Assembly (NCBI GenBank): GCA_003339415.1
Contig: PDHQ01000151.1
Span: forward strand, 19,766 to 83,765
DNA length: 64,000 nt
Direction: 5' to 3'
From: Ophiocordyceps camponoti-saundersi (nom. inval.)
Taxonomy: Eukaryota > Ascomycota > Sordariomycetes > Hypocreales > Ophiocordycipitaceae
Both the position numbers and the translations under genes were made by a program. Below are positions 24,901 to 36,910 of this stretch, one piece after another; the first letter of the stretch is position 1; each line of letters opens with the position of its first letter. The notes below the pieces were generated by a model, which saw nothing but the letters and a program-made list of their open reading frames with translations, was not told where the DNA came from and searched no databases.

Positions 24901-25820
24901 GCTAATTAGTATTAAATACTAATATAATAGCGCTCTTTACTTTTAAATATAAGAAAGCGTAGAAATAACTAACTAATACCTAAATTAAAAGCTATAATTT
25001 TATATAAGTAAGTATTAAGATAATTAAAGTATTTTTCTTCCCGCTTTAGATTTTATATATAACTTTTTATAATATATATTAATTAGTAAAAGTCTGCTTA
25101 TAACTACACTTATAAAAGATATATAAAACCCCTTTTTAATTATTAGTTCCTTAAATCTTTTAAACTCCTTAAGCTTTATTATTATAGCTTATAAACTTAT
25201 TACTTAAACGTAAGAAATATAATAATAAGCTTAAGCTATAGCTAAGAAAGCTCGCTATAAGTAGGAAATATAAGCTAATAAAAAGCGTCGCTTAGTAAAT
25301 TTTATAGTTAGTAATAAGGTATTTCTTAGCTATAAGGGTTTTTTTATAAGCGTATTAATAATACGCCTTAACGCGTAATAATTAGGTTTTTTTATAATTA
25401 TTAAGAAATAAAAATATAGCTATATCCTTATCTAACTAAATAGCTACCGGATAATAAACTTATTTTATACTAACTATCTTTATAAAGCTATTATAAATCC
25501 CTTACTTAGCTAAAAATTACCCTTTATTAAACTAAAAAATATTAATAATATATTAGAGTAGGAAATTAACTAGATTTTTTAGTTTTATATTATAAGATAG
25601 TATTATTAATTAGAATACTAAGTTTACTAATAAGGTTATAACTTAGATAAGATATAATACCTAGTTAGGAATTTCTAATATACCTTAATATTACTTAAGA
25701 AATTCTATAACTATTTCCTAATTACTGCTAGCTTACTTATTAATCTCTAACGCTAAATTAAAGCTGCTATTATAAACTGTAATTATAAAAATAATAACTA
25801 GGATAATATAATAATTTCCC
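21990..25820 (+). pseudogene. G2 pol: PR-RT-RH-IN-chromodomain (decayed)
   Basis: Ty3/Gypsy domain order. An aspartic-protease-like start lies near 22045 (V-N-A...). The reverse transcriptase catalytic motif reads Y-A-N-N at 23372-23383 (Y-A-D-D) followed by ILIYL. The integrase region around 24880-24960 reads FLKEIN, then SALY, matching the core between the second Asp and the Glu. The chromodomain lies at about 25570-25780, ending with YLVRNF at 25658-25675, equivalent to YPARNF in G1. Stops are numerous. Together these domains would copy the RNA and integrate the DNA. Confidence 0.75.
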
Positions 25821-25889
25821 TAAATAATCTTTTATATAGTAAGCGTTACTAATTTTAATAAGTATATTAAAACTCTTATTAAAAGGTAG

Positions 25890-25970
25890 TATTATACGCT
25901 AATATTTATAAAGATTTCCCTTAAGATATCTTATAATAATTTCTAAAGATTTCTAATTATAATTATATAA
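25890..25970 (+). repeat. G2 3' LTR, first part
   Basis: Starts tattatacgct and matches the start of the 5' LTR at 1416. It ends in taattataattatataa (25954-25970), the target duplicated by Y2. Confidence 0.85.
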
Positions 25971-27846
25971 TAATAATTTATATACTAATATACCTTATAT
26001 AGCTTAAAACTATCTTATATATATTCTAAAAAGAGGAAAAACCGGAGAACTTAAAGTAAAACCCTTCCTTTAAGTATTATTTTAGCTTTAAGTTAAACCC
26101 CGCCCGCACCTAATATTTTATATATTTAATAAGTTAAGTATTAACTAGTAATTTAAAAGTAGATATTTCCCCTAAAATAAACTCCACGGTAATAAAAATA
26201 TATATAAACCGGGTCTAGTATAAAGTTTATATAGCTTACTTATCTTCTTAGCTATTATTATTATTATAAACTAAATCTTTATATTTAATTAAAGCGGCCT
26301 TAATAATCTAATCTATTAAGGCCTTATTAGCGTAGCTTAGAAATATATAAAAGTTATTCTATTTTATAATAAACCTTATAATAGCTAATTTTAAAAAATA
26401 GCTAAATTATTATAATAAAGCTATAAATAAGTATAGAGTTAAAGTTAAAAAAGGGGGTATTATTATATTTACTTTTTAATATTTCTACTCTAGCTATTAT
26501 TAGTTTTTAGTTAACGCTAAAAGGGGAAAAGGGGCAGTATATATAAAATTTTAGTTTATAAACTTTAAGAGTTAAGTAATATATATATTTTTCGCCTAAT
26601 CTTATATTACTCTTATTTTAAAATAAAGTTAACTTTATTTAGAATAAAATTTTTAATAAAAAAAATAATAATATAATATTTTCTTATAAATTATAGAATA
26701 AGTAAACTTACTTTTTATATATAAAAAATAAAATATTTATTATATTATAACTTTATTATATAATATTTAATAATATATTTAAATTAGTAATATTTAAAAT
26801 ATTATTAAGGTTAGACTTTTAGTATATATAATTTAGTGTTAAAAATCTCTACTTATATTATTATACTTTTATTATAAATTTAGTTTATATTTACTATATT
26901 ATTAATAATAATTATTAAGAAACTCCGCTAAGTTTTAGAATAATATCTTTTTATATATAATTATATTATTAAAATTTTATTTAATAACTTAATTTTTTTC
27001 TAAAAAGCTTTTTTATTATTTTATTATAAGGCCCGCGCTAATATTTTTTTATAATAAGAATATAACCTTTACTAGTTAAGCGTGCCTTTTCTCTAAAAGT
27101 AATATAAAGGTATTTTAACTTAAACTAAAGCTTATAAATAATATTTTAGAATATTATTATAATATCGCTACTAAGTAATTTCCTTATTATAGAAGCTTAG
27201 CTTTACTTATAAAGTTTATAATTAATATTTATTATAATTACCTTAAAGCTTTAAACTTAAAATAAATAGTTATAAAGTTATAATAAATTATAAGCTATCG
27301 CTTATATTACTTAGGAATTTATTTTTTTATAGTTTTCTCTAGTACTTTAGCTATAATTATAGCTTATATTAAAAAAGTTTTATTTCCCTTAAAGCTATAA
27401 AAAAGAGAGGAAACTATAGCTATAATAGCTAAGAAAATATTACTAACTAATAAAGTTAGAGTAAGGGGGGTACCTCCTTAAACTATTTCGGACTCCGCTA
27501 CTTATTTAATAATTACTTATATAAAGATAAAAATATCTTTTAAAATAATCTTATTAATATTTACTTTAGCTTCTAATAAGGTAATAAATATAATAAATTT
27601 TTAAGTTTAAAATTATTATAATTTAAAGTAAAGCTATATTTTAAGTAAAAAACTTTCGCGGTTATAATTAACTTATATAGCGTCGCCCTTCCTTTTTAAG
27701 TTATTTTAAGCGTAGCTAAAGTTATTTTAAGCGTAGCTAGCTATTATTATAAGGTAATAAAGGAAGCGGAGTCTGCTTATAATATAAGAATAAGAAGTCC
27801 GTATCCGCGTTACTATAAGCGCGGAATTTATAAAATATATAAAAGT
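25971..27846 (-). mobile_element. Y2: ORF1-only retroposon in G2 3' LTR
   Basis: Flanked by a perfect 17-bp duplication, taattataattatataa, at 25954-25970 and 27847-27863. The TAA-type tail is at the left end (25971-25980), so the element reads on the - strand. It is uninterrupted (1876 bp) and is the best reference for the family. It also shows the empty site used by X3 in Y3 (about 27233-27250). Confidence 0.9.
26650..27600 (-). pseudogene. Y2 ORF1-like zinc-knuckle protein (decayed)
   Basis: Same frame as in Y1. The first knuckle, C-x2-C-x4-H-x4-C, is at 26760-26801 on the - strand, and the second follows toward lower coordinates at about 26695-26745. Cys and His codons now read Tyr. No polymerase follows, only about 600 bases of apparent non-coding sequence to the tail. 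The N-terminal end was not located. Confidence 0.58.
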
Positions 27847-27863
27847 TAATTATAATTATATAA

Positions 27864-28068
27864 CTTATAGAAACCTTATTATAAAATTACTTAAAAAAGA
27901 CTTTAAGAGAAATTATAAAAAAATATAATTACTTTCTTACTTATTATTTTACTATACCCTCTCCTGCCCTTATTAATATATACCCTTATATATTTTATAA
28001 AGATTTCGCTTATAAAAGCTTTCCCTTTTTTTTTCTTTTCTCCTTAAGTTAGAATCTTTATTTATAAT
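27864..28068 (+). repeat. G2 3' LTR, second part
   Basis: Matches 1490-1694 of the 5' LTR. It ends at ttatttataat (28058-28068), the target of LINE X1, which is the same LTR position at which W entered the 5' LTR. Confidence 0.88.
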
Positions 28069-28419
28069 AATATTATTATTATTATTATATTATTACGCTA
28101 GTAGCTATAGGAGCTGCTAGAACCTTAATAATAAGTTAGGTAGGAAAAACCCTCCCGTAAGAGGTAAAACCCCCCGCAGCGCGGTAAGACCGCGGCCGGC
28201 TTAGGGCTAGGTAAGATACGCGACGCGTATAAAAGGAGTAGCTATCGGCTACGGTAATACTATATAATATAAGGAAAAGATAGGGAAAGAGTAATAAGAT
28301 AAGGAAAAATAAGGAGAGTAGCAGTATATATTACTTATATAAGCTAATATATACCTCTTAACTTTTTAGTATATAGTTATATACCTTTTATATACGCGGT
28401 ATATATTTAAGTATATATT

Positions 28420-28470
28420 TTTTTATAAAGCTTTCCTAATTAGGAAGCTTTCCTAATTAGGAAATTATTT
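28420..28470 (-). other. X1 tandem palindromes near the 3' end
   Basis: Two nearly perfect copies of agctttcctaattagga in tandem, each containing the palindrome ttcctaattaggaa. Related forms are present at the same place in X2, X3 and X4. Confidence 0.6.
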
Positions 28471-28989
28471 TTATAAATTAGTAATTTAAAGCTTAAAAAT
28501 ATATAAGAAAAAAAGGGTTACTTTTATTAATATAAGTAAGCTATTATTAAATTAGTAATCTTAATAAAATTAATTATATAAGTAGCTTTTATAAATATAT
28601 ATATAATTTATATTTAATTTATACCGGAAATAGAATACCCGCTAAGAGAAATTACTCTTATAATATATTTTACGCTAATTATATTAATACGCTTATAAGC
28701 TTTAGTAATCTCTATTAAGTATAGTAAAATAAATATTTAGCCTTAGTGCGCGCTTAAGCTTACTAATAGTTAGAGTAAATTAGCTTAGTGCGTCTTATAT
28801 AAAATACGTAAATAATTATACTAAATATAAGCTAATTTCCGATCCCGCTATAGTAAAAGCTATTCGCGCTATAGTTAGGGTAGCTTATAAGCTAAGCTTT
28901 AATTATAACTCTTAATTAGTAAGTTAAATTCGGAGTTATAGTAGGTCTAAGGTAAGTCTTATATTAATAAGGGTAATAGAAAAATACTA

Positions 28990-29717
28990 TTTAGCGCGTT
29001 AAGGAAGCTTACGCTATTACGCGCTATAATAGCTTTTATATTAATTAAGTTATTTAAGTAGCCGCTAGCTATATATTACTTTAAAGCTTATTACCTCTTA
29101 CTTTTAGTAAAGATTTTATTATTAAAATAACTAAGGGTTTAATTAGCGTTAACTAAATTATTATAGCTATTATAGCTTAGATTTAAAAATAATATATTTT
29201 TTATATATAGTTAATTAACTTTTATAATTAAGTAATAAATAAGTTACGCTATATTTATTATATAGCTAAAAATAAAGTAATATTATAAGGAATATTATTA
29301 CCTTATAACTACTTCCTTATTTTTACTACTCCTCCGCTTATTATTAGAATTTTTACCGCCTTAGTATTTATTAAGTTTAAGCCGGAGTTAGAGGCTAACG
29401 AATTTATTACTCCTAGTATTACTCCTGCCCCCGCTATAAAGAAAGCTTCTATTATTATTAAGGGCGCTATAAGCGCTTATAACGCTACCGCGCCGCCTCC
29501 TTATAAGGAGATTTCTAATTTTATTTAAAATAGTCTTATTAATAAGCGTTCTAATAATAAGAATTTTATAACGCTAAATAGCGGCTATATTACGTTTAAT
29601 ATAAAAAAGTAAAAGCTAATAGCGATTACTCTAAGTTATAGTTATAATTATAATTATAGCTATAGCTATAGCTGCGGCTATAATAGTTATAATTATTCTC
29701 GCGCTTTATATAATTAA
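28990..29717 (+). pseudogene. X1 antisense protein-like frame (unknown product)
   Basis: Runs opposite to the LINE ORFs. From about 29120 to 29717 a single frame has few breaks, and each break is TAA or TAG of the kind RIP makes from Gln or Trp. The readable part includes ATAPPPYKEISNF near 29487-29525 and ends in a Tyr/Ser/Gly-rich tract (29650-29700) that was probably rich in His/Arg/Gly before RIP. The X3 copy (57430-58159) keeps the same frame with alignable residues such as TPPLI, ALV, LEAN and KEKL. I do not recognise the protein, and the start is not determined. Confidence 0.45.
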
Positions 29718-30969
29718 ATTAGTTTTTTATATTTAGTTAAGGTAATTAAAATTTAGAATTAAGTAAGTAGTTAGTAAAATAATAAATAATAGTATATTAT
29801 TATATAGTAATTATTACGCGTTTATACTAAGGTTAGCGCTTTTATTCTCCTTCTCCTTATAAAATAATAATATAAGGTTAAATTAGCGAAGTTATTTTAG
29901 TAAAAGGAACTAATATATAAATCGCGCTATAAATTAAAGGTTATTAAATACCTTAGTAAGATCTCGCTAATCTTATATTAGGCGCCTATTAGCGTTAAGA
30001 AGGGGCTTATTTTTATAAGTAAGAGTATAGTTAATAAAAATATATAAAACTATTTTACTACTATTATTATATAAGTACCGCTTTATTATTACCTTAAGCA
30101 CCTTATAGGCCTAAAAGAATAAATTAAGTTTAATATACTTAGTTTAGAGTTATATAAGTATTATACTAATAAACTTAGGAAATCCCTTATATATATATAA
30201 GGTAAAGCTAGCTTTAAGCTATAGTAGCTTATTTATAAGGTAGCTATTTAATTACCTATATTTTTTTAGCTTTCTTTTTTTTAAATATTAGCGGAGAAGC
30301 TACTTATTATAAAGTTAAGTATTAAAATTACGTTACTTATATCTTACCGCTAGCTTAGGGCTAAACTATATAATATTAAAGTTCTTTAAGTTTTAAAATA
30401 CTTAATATTTTCTTTAGTAGGGGTATCCTTTATATTTATTATATACTTATCTAGCTACTTTCTTTACTATAATATAGATAAGGTTTACTATTCTAATATA
30501 TTATAAGCGGTAATAAGTATATATTATACGGTAAGTAAGATAAAAGTTAAGAAATAGAATAAAGGCTTTAGTTTTAATATAGTAAATAAGGGTAGCCTTA
30601 TAAGCCCCGGTAATAACTTAAAAGTACTTAGATTATTTTATAGCTAAGGCTTTTATAATAAGGCTATATAGCTTCCCCCCTAGCTATATTAGTAAGGCGA
30701 ATTAAGTTATTAATAGCTTTAATATAGATTTCCCTTACTTTTAATAAGGTATAACCTTATATCGATATTATAATCTTAGTAAGAGTTAAGTATTAGTACT
30801 TAAGCTTAGTAATAAGTTTTAAAAAGTAAGATTTCTAATATAGCTTATAGTATAACTAGACCCCTAAGAGTTACGCCTCCTATATTAGCTATATTATTAT
30901 ATTTCTAAGCTAAAGCTTAGTTATATCCGCTATCCTTACTTTTATAAAATATATTAACTTACTTTTAGC

Positions 30970-31294
30970 TATTATAGCTATAAAATACGTTAACTAAATA
31001 ATAGTATTAGTACTATAAATAAAGATTCTAAGCTAAGGAGAAAGGAAAGAAAAGAGGGAAAACTCTCGTAAGCGGGATCCTAGTAAAATATATAAAGGCA
31101 CGTGCTAGTAGAGATAGGAGAGGGTATAGGGAAATCCTAGTAAAAGGTCGACTTTATTTCCGGGTAATTTCTTACTAAGGTCTTCCTAAGGATTTTACGA
31201 TAAGGTTTCTAAGGTTATATAACTATAGTTAAAAATCCTCGGAAATTACTATAAAATATTTAAAGGAAATCTTTATAATTATTAGCGCGTAATA
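30970..31294 (-). repeat. G1 3' LTR (325 bp)
   Basis: Aligns without gaps to 36586-36910. I count about 24 differences, all transitions. It retains the palindrome cacgtg, which is destroyed in the G2 LTRs. Confidence 0.95.
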
Positions 31295-34200
31295 TTACCC
31301 CTTAATAAAAATCTTAATATACTTATTAAGATTAGTAATAGTAACTATATAGCTAGGTATTTAGGGAAATAGCTATATTATTTTAGTTATTATCCTAATA
31401 CTTATAATTTATAGTAGTAGCTTTAACTTAATATTAGAGATTAATAAGCGGACCGGCGGTATCTAGGAAACGGTTATAAAATTCCTTAAGAGCTATAAGC
31501 GTATAACGGAAATTCCTAGCCGGGTATTATATCTTATCTAAATCGTAACTATACTAATAGACTTAATATTCTAACCGATAACGCTATCTAGTAACTTAAG
31601 ATTAGAGGATCTACTTAACTTTTTATTTTAGTATATTATCGATATCTTCTAGCTTAGTAAAAAATATCTTTTACCTTAATAGCGGATTTATAGCAGCTTT
31701 CCGAAAGCGGTTAGTATAAAATAAGTTTATTATCTAATAGCTATTTAATAAGTTAAGGATATAGCTATAGCCTCGTTCCTTAATAACCGTGAAAAGTCTT
31801 AATTATTATATATTTAAGCGTATTATAAGTGCGGTCGTAAAGAAGCCCTTATAGCTAAGGAATACCTTATCGCCGACTACGAAGTTTACTAGGCGACGCT
31901 TCTTATTTACTTATATTTCCTACTTATAGCGAGCTTTTTTAGTAATATTTCGAGCTTACTATTATATTTCCTACGCGCGGGCGATAAGTATATAAGCTAT
32001 AATAATTAAGCCTAAGGTAATTAAGGGACCTAAGGGACTAGCTACTAAGAGGGGGTTCCGTATATCCTTATTAAGGGCGATTATAAGCGGTGCTATACTA
32101 ATCGAAGTATACTATAAGGAGTTATATACGAAATCTAGCGTAAGAAAGAAAGTATTTTAATTATCTTAATATTTATTCGTATAAAACCGTAGCTTTTAGT
32201 TTAAGTATTAGTTAGTTACCTTTACGCTTCCTTATATTTATAAGTATAAGGCATTATTATAGTAATACTTAATATTAGTTAACTAATTAATTTTACTAAG
32301 AAATCTTAAGATAAATAGGCTAGCGTTATTAGTAATTTATATATCCGGTATATTAAAGAGATAATAGAGGTATTAGAAATAGCGTCTAGCAAGCACCTTT
32401 ATTATATCGTTCTTTTTACTTAGTAACGTAGCGATAATCCGGCTTAGCTTATAAATAAAAGTTTAAATATAATTATACCTAAAGCGGTCTTCTAATATAA
32501 TTTTCCTATTATAAACTATATACTCTTATACGGAAATTAAAATAGGTAAAAAGTATAATAAGCTTAAGGTCTTATCTTATAAGGTCTTATTCCTTTAATA
32601 CTTATAATAGTTATAAATATATTAATAGATATCTTACTTTATTCTAAGCTAGTAGTAATCTTACTAAAATATTTAAGTAGTTTTATTCTAGCTACCGTAA
32701 GCGAAAATAGCTAGCTTATATATATTCTAAATTAAGGTAATACGAAAAAAGAGCTATTTCTAACTATCTTATTTGGGAATAACTAAAAGGTTACCGTAAA
32801 ATCTAAGATCCTAGCTTACATTCTCCTCTTAAATTAGTTATACTAACTTCGCTTTTAATAAAGTAAAGTTTTCTTTAAAGCGGACTAAGGTAATTATAAA
32901 AGTTAAGGTTAGGACTTCGAATCTAAGGCTTTCTAGAGGAATTATTATAAGCGTCCTTTCCTCTTTTTTATAAGCTTTTATAGTTAGAAGCTTAGCTATT
33001 TTACGTAAAAGGGTATTAGTAGCTATATTTAAATAGCTAAGTTAATATAAGAAACGGATATTAAACTAAATAAGGAAATTAGATTATCGGACTTAGTAAA
33101 TAAAAAGTAATTTTTTTATCGTAAAATAAACTAAGGCTTTATAGTTTATAATTATATCGAACTTTTAATTAAGTAATTCTAAGTAAAAGTACTTAAGGCT
33201 TTATATAATAATAAGAAGTTTACGGTTTTAGATTAAGTATATATATTCGGCTAAGTTTATTATTTTTAAAAAAAAGCTTATTAGCCTTTACGCTTAGTTA
33301 TCTTACTATTATTAAAATATACTAGCGGTAGCGTTTTAAAAAACGTTAATCTTAAGCTAGGTTAGGAGTTTAGGATAGAAAAAAGCGAGTACTAGGGCTT
33401 ACGTAGCTAGTTCCTTTATCTTATTAAAAGCCTCCTTTTATTCCGGTCTAAGCTTAAAAATAATATTTTTTTTTAAGAAATAGTTTAAAAGTTCCGCGGT
33501 AATATTAATATAATAATAGAAAATCTAGATAAAGTTATATAATCTTATAAATAAACGGATAGCTTTATAGTTTTAGAGATTTTCGAATTTTTAATCTTAG
33601 ATTACTTATACCTTATAAAAGTTTACGCTTATTCCTTAGCTTATATATAATATTATATTAAAGTAATTAATTTTAATAATATTAAATTTTAATTTCTAAA
33701 TATCCCCTTATAAGTTCGCTTAATATAAGCGCTAAATTACTTCTTAGTACTCCTTTTAATATTCCTTTTCTTCGCCGTTTAAGTAAATTAATATATTATT
33801 AGCGTATATATTTACGTAGTAGTTAAGGAAATTATAAAGTTAGGTATTAATAAAGTTCTAAAATTACGTAAATCTTACCTTAAGGCTAAATAGAAAAATA
33901 AGCTAATAGAATATACTAAACTTTATACGGAAAGCTATAAGGTATTTAAAGTTAAGGTTAAGATAGAGATAGTAAAACGCTTAAATAATATTAATTTTCG
34001 AAAACTATTTCGCCTCCCGGTAGCTAAACGCGGTGCCTTTTAGGGAGGGAGCGGGTAAGATCTAACTTTTTAAGTAATTATTTATCTATTAGTAGTTAAT
34101 ATAGAAGCGTTAGGCTATTAAGTATAGCTTTAGGGCGAAGAGAATAGAGGCGGCGTAAGGGCTAATATTTAATTTAATAAAACTAATCTTAAGTAAATAG

Positions 34201-34990
34201 TTAACGGTCTCCTTTTTTAAAAGTAAGTATTTTACTAGCGTTTTATAAAAAGAAGGTCCTATTAGGTTTAGGAGCTTCTCGAGTTTTAGAGTTACGTTAT
34301 AGCTAGGCTAAGAATAAGCTAAAATATAAGCTTCCTTTTTACTAAAAAATCTTTTAAGGTGCGTAAAGGCCGGAGGGATTATATTACGTATATAAGTAAT
34401 ATACTTAAGTTTTTTACCTTAAGGGAATAGGATTTCCTATCTTATATATATATAGCTAGCTAAGCTTAGCTTTACGATTATAGTTAAGTTATCGTTATTA
34501 TCTTTTAATTTTATAAATATTATAAGTATTAATAAGGTTATCTTTTTATTTTATAGATAATAAAAGTTTTACTAAACTTAGTAGATAAGTTACTTTCTTA
34601 AAATATCTTTATTTATATTATCGGTATCTTAGTTATTTTTAGTAAGGGTTTAAGCTAGCTTCTTTTTCTTCGTAAGCTATATAAAGTCTTTCTTCCTTTA
34701 TAAGTATTAGAGGATCCGATATTTACGCTTATCTTAATAGAGAAGGCGGTTCTAGCGCTTAGTATCCGCTTAAATAGCCGGGTTTAAATTTCCGTTAAAA
34801 AAGGGCTTTTTAAGTAATAAGATTAAGGGCGAGTACTTAGCGAAGGTAAGTAAGTTATCTAGCTAAACTAATTTCCGGGCCGCGTAATCGAGTAATAACT
34901 TTTTCTCCGCTATTTAGAATAAGCTAATAAAGAGATCTTAAGCGTAGTTAATTACCTAGTAGATTTCCTACGGAAAATACTATCTATTAA
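31295..34990 (-). pseudogene. G1 pol: RT-RH-IN-chromodomain (decayed)
   Basis: Read right to left. The reverse transcriptase catalytic motif Y-A-N-N (Y-A-D-D) is at 33795-33806, followed by ILIYL. Integrase occupies about 31700-33000. The C-terminal chromodomain lies at about 31430-31640: RYRLEY near 31585, then YPARNF at 31509-31526 and LKEFYNRF just after, matching the ends of fungal chromovirus integrases. Stops fall at expected Gln and Trp codons. The product would reverse transcribe the element RNA and integrate it, with the chromodomain targeting silent chromatin. Confidence 0.8.
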
Positions 34991-34999
34991 TTATTAAAG

Positions 35000-36570
35000 T
35001 AATAATTAGGTGCTTACGAACTAAGCTAGCTTAATAGTTTTAGAAATTAATAAGGGGGATAAGATAGACGGGGATAAGCTCGGCGCTTAAGCGCTTTATT
35101 ACTTACTTCGCGAAATAATAACTAACTAAGAGACGGGCGTTTATTTTAGTATTATATAAGGTAAAAGTATAAAAAGCTATATTATTAATTTAAACTTAAC
35201 TATTAATAGTAAATAACTTTTTTATTTTCTATCTTACGCGTAATATTTTTAAGATTATTAAGGAGCCTTATAATAGTTTTACTTTTTTCCCGAATTAGAG
35301 TTATCTAACTAAACGAAGTTAGGTAAAAGCGTTTAAATTCTACGAACTCTCCTTATCTTCTATTAGTTAGGGTAATCTTTAGCTATATAGCCCTTTTTCC
35401 TATAAATAAAATAAGTGCCGTTTTCCTAATAAACTTTCTTCTTACTTTTATTAAGGGCCTAGCTTTTCTAGTAAAAAATTATAGTTATAATTATAATCTT
35501 TTTTTACTTTTCTAAGGTAACTCTCTTACTTACTTAGCTTTTACGGGAAAACTCCTAATAGGTTAACTCTTTTTTTTAGTAAAATACGGCGTTTTTTATA
35601 TACTTATAGAATTCCTTATATATTATATATAAATCTTTAGCTTTTATAAGAAAGCTTAAGTTAAAATTAGCGGGTAGATAATCTTAAAGCGTATACTTAA
35701 TTTAAGCTAGGGGAACTTAAGTTTTAGCTATAAGGTAGTCGAACTCCGTAAGGAACTCCTAAATTTCCTACTTACTTATTAATAAGAAGTTTAGTTTATA
35801 AAGTTAGTTCGTAGCCTCGGTAAATTTATTAGAATTTCCGTAAGTAAACTTTAAATATTAGACTATTTTAGCTAATTTAAAAAAAGGGCGTTCCTCTAAG
35901 TTATATCGGGTTTCTAAAAGTTTATAAGCTTTCCTTTTTAACGCGCGGAATAATATACTTATCTAATCTTACTTATCTTAAAAAGTTATTTTATTAGACC
36001 TTATCTTATCTTTTAAGTTCGTAAGGAAGGTACTAAAATCCTCCTTTTTACTTAAAAACTTACTTACCTCCTTATAGCAAACTTTCGTAGAATTAAAATA
36101 AGAGGGGTTTAGCTATCTTACCGGGGCTATTAATATAAAAGTATCCTAAGCGGCTTTTCCGGTTAGGACGAATATTTTTTTATTTATATTAAATATAGTT
36201 AATACTTCTTAATAGGTTTTTTCTATATTTAAGTTTTAATTTTTCTAAGTTAACTAATTTTAAAATTTTATAATTTACGCTTATAATTATATTATCTCCG
36301 TATATTACTCTTATAATATAGTTATACTAATAATATTTTAAGAAAAGGTAGCTATTATCGTAGTTTAGTTTTTACTAATATTCTATTTTACTATAAAGTT
36401 AGGCGTCTCTAAGGCAAGTCTCCTTAATCGCTTAAAAGTCTAATTAAGGGCTCCGGATATATATCTTAAAGTTAGTTATAATCTAAGTTTTAGTTATATA
36501 TAAGTTTTTTTCTATCTTATATAGGGATATAAAAGTAAGGTATAAGTTTCTTAATCGCTTACTAGCGAAT
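35000..36570 (-). pseudogene. G1 gag with CCHC knuckle (decayed)
   Basis: Downstream of the G1 5' LTR on the - strand. The zinc knuckle at 35372-35413 reads YFIYRKKGYIAKDY, exact C-x2-C-x4-H-x4-C spacing with Tyr for Cys/His. The N-terminal part reads as a charged capsid-type protein. It is a close relative of the G2 gag (knuckle at 21773-21814). Confidence 0.72.
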
Positions 36571-36585
36571 TTAAGCTTAGAATAA

Positions 36586-36910
36586 TATTACGGCTATAAA
36601 ATATATTAACTAAATAATAGTATTAGTACTATAAATAAAGATTCTAAGCTAAGGAGAAAGGAAAGAAAAGAGGGAAAACTTTTATAAGCGGGATCTTAGT
36701 AAAATATATAAAGGCACGTGCTAGTAGAGATAGGAGAGGGTATAGGGAAATCCTAGTAAAAGGTTAACTTTATTTCCGGGTAATTTCCTACTAAGGTTTT
36801 CCTAAGGATTTTACGATAAAGTTTCTAAAGTTACGTAACTATAGTTAGAAATCCTCGGAAATCACCGTAAAATATTTAAAGGAAATCCCTATAATTGCTA
36901 GCGCGTAATA
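36586..36910 (-). repeat. G1 5' LTR (325 bp)
   Basis: Partner of 30970-31294. It is followed on the right by the duplication ttagc at 36911-36915. It also keeps cacgtg (about 36716). Confidence 0.95.

Larger units (their letters stand above)
30970..36910 (-). mobile_element. G1: Ty3/Gypsy chromovirus in X1, best preserved element
   Basis: Complete LTR element of 5941 bp with two 325-bp LTRs, flanked by ttagc. The empty site is visible in X3 (about 59428-59440), which confirms the junctions. LTR ends read tattacgcg...ctataata on the coding strand. The A/G-rich ttaaggggta abuts the 3' LTR (31295-31304 on the + strand, complemented) as a polypurine tract. It keeps more G+C and more CpA/TpG than G2, so it is probably one of the youngest insertions in the nest. 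Confidence 0.95.

Noticed and set aside
25971..27846. Y as a mariner/pogo DNA transposon (size about 1.9 kb)
   Set aside because: No terminal inverted repeats and no TA duplication. Duplications are 16-19 bp and there is a simple-repeat tail, which points to retroposition.
31094..31115. cacgtg in the G1 LTR as a functional E-box type promoter site
   Set aside because: The palindrome is kept in both G1 LTRs, but these are recent copies of each other and the site is lost in G2. Retention can be chance, so no regulatory claim is made.
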